Assembly: GCA_028023455.1 (NCBI GenBank)
Contig: JAQFVV010012395.1
Coordinates: 8,110,498 to 8,174,497 of the forward strand
DNA: 64,000 bases
Source of the DNA: Epiperipatus broadwayi
Taxonomy: Eukaryota > Onychophora > Udeonychophora > Euonychophora > Peripatidae
Direction of reading: 5' to 3'
The translations under genes and the position numbers were made by a program. Numbering within the stretch: the first letter of the stretch is position 1; the number at the start of each line of letters is the position of its first letter. The notes beneath the pieces were generated by a model. That model was not told the origin of the DNA and searched no databases. It saw only the letters and a program-made list of their open reading frames with translations. Positions 63,512 to 64,000 of this stretch are shown here, one piece after another.

Positions 63512-64000
63512 CATTGCTTTTTAAAAAATCCTACCTTTTTTTATTTATTTACGTCTTCCTGCATATAACATCACAATTTCTTTTCTACTATTTATTATGT
63601 ATTATATACTGTATAATATACATATATGTTTTACAGAAATAATTCTTGAAAATGACCATCAAAGTTGGTCAAAACATAGAAGATTGTAATGTAATATGCA
63701 TAAGGAAGTACAAATATTTATATAAATAAACCAGGATTTTTTAAAAAAGGACCAATGTGTAAGTATTTTATGTTATTAAGAATTACTTACAGAATTATAA
63801 AGTCCAGTAATTATGATCACATATGAATATTATAAACAAACTATCTCATTTTCGAAGTCTATTATAAAGAATTTTAATGAGCATGTTCATTAAAACCTAC
63901 ATGCAAAATAAATAGTTCTGAGTTTTTCAGCAAAGGTTTAATTTGATATACATTGCACTATTAGCGAGTGAATCATTTCACATTTATACGGCTGATTTTG
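63512..64000. other. AT-rich DNA to the window edge, no gene recognised
   Basis: A possible acceptor (tttacag at 63631-63637) is not usable for the gene at 11318-52636. In the needed phase it meets a stop after three codons. Confidence 0.5.

Noticed and set aside
63631-63700. Possible next exon of the protease gene after tttacag
   Set aside because: In the phase required by the exon ending at 52636 it hits a stop after three codons and has no S1 motif.

Overview
The window is animal nuclear DNA from an AT-rich, intron-rich, repeat-rich genome. It holds split exons with GT-AG introns, LDLa, SRCR and trypsin-like modules, a tRNA-derived SINE, LINEs, LTR elements, a Penelope-like fragment and a hAT MITE, and no bacterial operon structure. 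An invertebrate with large introns is most likely. I cannot name the species; a mollusc would fit but is not shown.

The only host gene I can support is on the plus strand and runs off the right edge. Six short exons (11318-11373 tentative, 15695-15838, 37934-38099, 38172-38273, 51339-51385, 52453-52636) have matching splice phases. Together they encode an LDLa module, an SRCR module, a cysteine linker and the N-terminal part of a trypsin-fold domain. This is the C-terminal order of enteropeptidase and other type II transmembrane serine proteases. The His box (TAAHC) is present, but the usual R/K-IVGG activation site is replaced by KSLTSD. The exons for the catalytic Asp and Ser were not found and may lie beyond position 64000.

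Almost everything else is mobile DNA, mostly in the introns. From the left: a CR1/L2/Jockey-group LINE on the minus strand (about 480-10500) is split by a complete 7.35-kb LTR retrotransposon (2124-9473) with 1.95-kb LTRs, a PBS and a PPT. Two pieces of one LINE reverse transcriptase lie 13.3 kb apart (16790-17195 and 30543-30970), each broken at a TA microsatellite at the same protein position. Between them sit a 3.1-kb foldback element (22807-25926), a decayed LTR element (about 26450-28318) and a SINE (29014-29125). A solo LTR (31567-33552), another RT fragment (34440-34990), a foldback MITE (36376-36694), an inverted repeat (39674-40027), a long AAT microsatellite and a second SINE (42831-42938) follow. 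43213-48748 is a nest of two solo LTRs, a LINE tail and two inverted Penelope-type terminal repeats, one pair flanking a GIY-YIG fragment. 49840-50965 is an RTE-like RT. The intron after the last exon carries an LTR element with about 3.06-kb LTRs (52727-55782 and 57092-62169) around only 1.3 kb of internal DNA. Its right LTR is interrupted by a 2-kb insert with a degraded ~400-bp tandem array. A 470-bp hAT MITE with an 8-bp target duplication lies at 63034-63503.

Two patterns cut across these elements. Five LTR types begin with a short hairpin whose arms differ in sequence between elements but still pair. Three LTR elements keep a charged or coiled-coil ORF and an integrase-tail-like ORF, with no reverse transcriptase recognised.
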